The position numbers were made by a program, and so were the translations under genes. This document shows, piece after piece, positions 21,666 to 23,229 of a stretch of DNA of 23,229 bases (the stretch's first letter is position 1; the number at the start of each line of letters is the position of its first letter). The notes under the pieces are model-generated. The model did not search any database. It saw nothing but the letters and a program-made list of their open reading frames with translations, and was not told the origin of the DNA. The DNA comes from Lachnoclostridium sp. UBA903 (GTDB taxonomy: Bacteria; Bacillota; Clostridia; Lachnospirales; Lachnospiraceae), in assembly GCA_002294045.1 (NCBI GenBank), contig DBEP01000001.1:3950-27178 (forward strand), read 5' to 3'.

Positions 21666-23229
21666 ATGAATAAGAAAAGGAAAAAAGGGAGTATCGTATT
21701 ACTGTTTGGCTGCCTGTTTTTGTCCCTTTTTACCGGTTTGTCCGCTTTAACAGGCAGAGCGGAAGCTTCCGGGACCCTGGAGGACGGGACTTATTCCATA
21801 CCGGTAAGTCTTTGGAATGCCTCTAAGGATGTGGCTTCCATGGGTAACAATTCCCTGTATCAGACCGGAAAACTGGTTGTAACGGAGGGAAGGGCAACCT
21901 TATCCATGAAGTTTACCAATATGGAGTTTTCCGGAATGTCCGGTTACCTTATGCAGTTGGATACAATCAAGGACATCCGGTTTAATGAATTTCAGTACCC
22001 GGAAGAATATACCAACGTACCGGCGGAGGTTATTTCAACCTATGCCGCAGTGGATGAGTTTAACAGCGAAGATTCACCGGATATAAACTGTGCGGGGAAG
22101 AGATATCCCAAAGTGGTGGCGGTTCCGGTTGAGATAGGGGCGGAATATACCTGGGCACATGTTTATGTGCCGGTTATGGGAAGCCTGGGATTTGGAGACC
22201 AGGTATGCCGTATAAAGCTTTATTTTAATGAAATAAAGCAAATGTCGGAATCAGAACTGGAAATGTGGAAGGATTTTGAAACCGACGAAGCAGAAGCAGG
22301 AGAAGAGGATAATAAGACAGAAGAACCGGATGGGGCGGAGGATTCTCAGAATACGGAAAATGAGGAGCCGGATACGGCAGGAAAAGAGCCGGAAACCGGT
22401 GAAGGACAGGAGGAAAAGAAAGCCTCCGTTACAGCAGATAAATCAGAATTGGAAAAAAAACTGAAAAAAGCAGATGCCTTGCTGAATCAGGAGGATAAAT
22501 ATACAAAAGCAAGCTTAAACAAATTAAAATCCGTCATAGAGGAGGCCAAAAAGGTGTATGCCAGTACTGCCGCAACGCAAATCGTTGTGGATACACAGGT
22601 CAGTACTCTTTCGGATGCGATGGATGAACTGGTAGAAAAGTCCGGGGAAGTTCTCGATAAGGATAGTCTGGAAGACGGAAAATACAGCCTTTACGTGGAT
22701 TTATGGCATGCTACGGCCGACAGGGCATCCATGGGCAACCCGGCCTTCAACCATGAGGCAATGCTTACCGTAAAGGACGGCATTTATACCATGGAAATCT
22801 CCACCCGTCCTATGACGGTGGGAACCATAACCGCATGCCTGCAGACTTTACAGATAAAACAGTCGGACGGAAGCTATGTTTATGCTGAGATTACCGCCAG
22901 GAACAATACCGGCGGACAGCCGAGTATTTTTAAACTCCGGCTGCCGTCCAAAGAGGAATACATAGAAGTTTTGATTGACCCTAAGGTAGAAGTTATGGGT
23001 GAGGATCCCCTTCCTGCAAGGCTGAAAATAAGCTGGGATACCTTAAAAGCCCTGTCCGGTGAAGCCGAAATTACGGAAAATACACAGGCGGCAACAACCG
23101 GACTGGATACGGAGGCTGCGGATATAACCGACCGGGATACGAGGATAAGAATAAAAGCAGAGGCCAATATATTGGTGAACGGAGTAGGGCTGTCCGTAAA
23201 AAAAATAGACTCGGGGCAGGAATATCAGG
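21666..23229 (+). CDS. Exported NEAT-FIVAR-NEAT protein (3' end outside window)
   Basis: Open frame from ATG at 21666 to the window edge, 521 codons, no stop. A signal peptide (about 1-36, 'VLLFGCLFLSLFTGLSALTG' then 'RAEAS') leads into NEAT 1 (about 38-190; 'DVASMGNNSL', insertion 'AAVDEFNSEDS', closing 'VYVPVMGSLGFGDQVCRI'), a strongly acidic linker (about 196-252), a FIVAR-like helical domain (about 258-325), and a shorter NEAT 2 (about 334-460; 'DRASMGNPAF', closing 'VEVMGEDPLPARLKI'). The frame continues past 460 into an acidic/Thr-rich stretch and 'VNGVGLSVKKID', possibly another domain. Start supported by AAAGGA at 21654-21659. The 3' end should reveal whether it carries a sortase signal, membrane anchor or wall repeats. 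Confidence 0.85.
   Translation, partial: MNKKRKKGSIVLLFGCLFLSLFTGLSALTGRAEASGTLEDGTYSIPVSLWNASKDVASMGNNSLYQTGKLVVTEGRATLSMKFTNMEFSGMSGYLMQLDTIKDIRFNEFQYPEEYTNVPAEVISTYAAVDEFNSEDSPDINCAGKRYPKVVAVPVEIGAEYTWAHVYVPVMGSLGFGDQVCRIKLYFNEIKQMSESELEMWKDFETDEAEAGEEDNKTEEPDGAEDSQNTENEEPDTAGKEPETGEGQEEKKASVTADKSELEKKLKKADALLNQEDKYTKASLNKLKSVIEEAKKVYASTAATQIVVDTQVSTLSDAMDELVEKSGEVLDKDSLEDGKYSLYVDLWHATADRASMGNPAFNHEAMLTVKDGIYTMEISTRPMTVGTITACLQTLQIKQSDGSYVYAEITARNNTGGQPSIFKLRLPSKEEYIEVLIDPKVEVMGEDPLPARLKISWDTLKALSGEAEITENTQAATTGLDTEAADITDRDTRIRIKAEANILVNGVGLSVKKIDSGQEYQ

Overview
The window looks like chromosomal DNA of a low-to-moderate GC anaerobic Firmicute, most likely a Lachnospiraceae/Clostridiales relative. 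This rests on strong AGGAGG-type ribosome binding sites, AT-rich intergenic DNA, a DUF1848 protein, an allose-type ABC operon under a LacI regulator, and secreted NEAT/FIVAR/Big2 proteins with choline-binding-like wall repeats. Every supported gene is on the + strand. The last gene runs off the right edge.

Region 1 (1-3340) holds three accessory genes: a tentative AlkZ/YcaQ-like winged-helix protein, a DUF1848 protein with a C-terminal CX3CX2C cluster, and an APH-type kinase. A MITE-like foldback repeat sits between the first two. A second copy lies at 10384-10549 in the opposite orientation, and the tail of a third opens the window.

Region 2 (3341-12346) is a nearly complete D-allose utilisation locus. 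A LacI-family regulator is followed by alsA, alsC, alsE, alsK and alsB, then, after a 500-bp repeat-rich gap, rpiB and a second ROK-family gene, closed by a strong terminator. The implied pathway is import (AlsB/AlsA/AlsC), phosphorylation (AlsK), isomerisation of allose-6-P to allulose-6-P (RpiB acting as allose-6-P isomerase) and epimerisation to fructose-6-P (AlsE). Three near-identical operators with the core CGTAAACCTTTACG lie upstream of the regulator gene and alsA, suggesting autoregulation and operon repression.

Region 3 (12347-14468) has an unrecognised four-helix membrane protein and a DtxR/MntR-like regulator lacking the usual metal ligands.

Region 4 (14469-23229) is a secreted-protein locus. 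A promoter and a roughly 200-nt structured leader precede a small exported protein, then a 1663-residue exported protein (acidic region, uncharacterised beta-rich region, three NEAT domains, two FIVAR-like domains, a Big2 domain, thirteen 21-residue wall-binding repeats), a NEAT-Big2 protein, and a partial NEAT-FIVAR-NEAT protein. It resembles a heme/iron surface system, but these NEAT domains lack the Tyr-x3-Tyr heme motif and carry a conserved G-[D/E]-Q motif plus a shared insertion.

The most novel element is a repeated leader RNA. Two copies, directly upstream of alsE and of the NEAT-Big2 gene, can fold into an H-type pseudoknot plus a hairpin, and all three helices keep pairing while differing in sequence. 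I could not assign it to a known RNA class.
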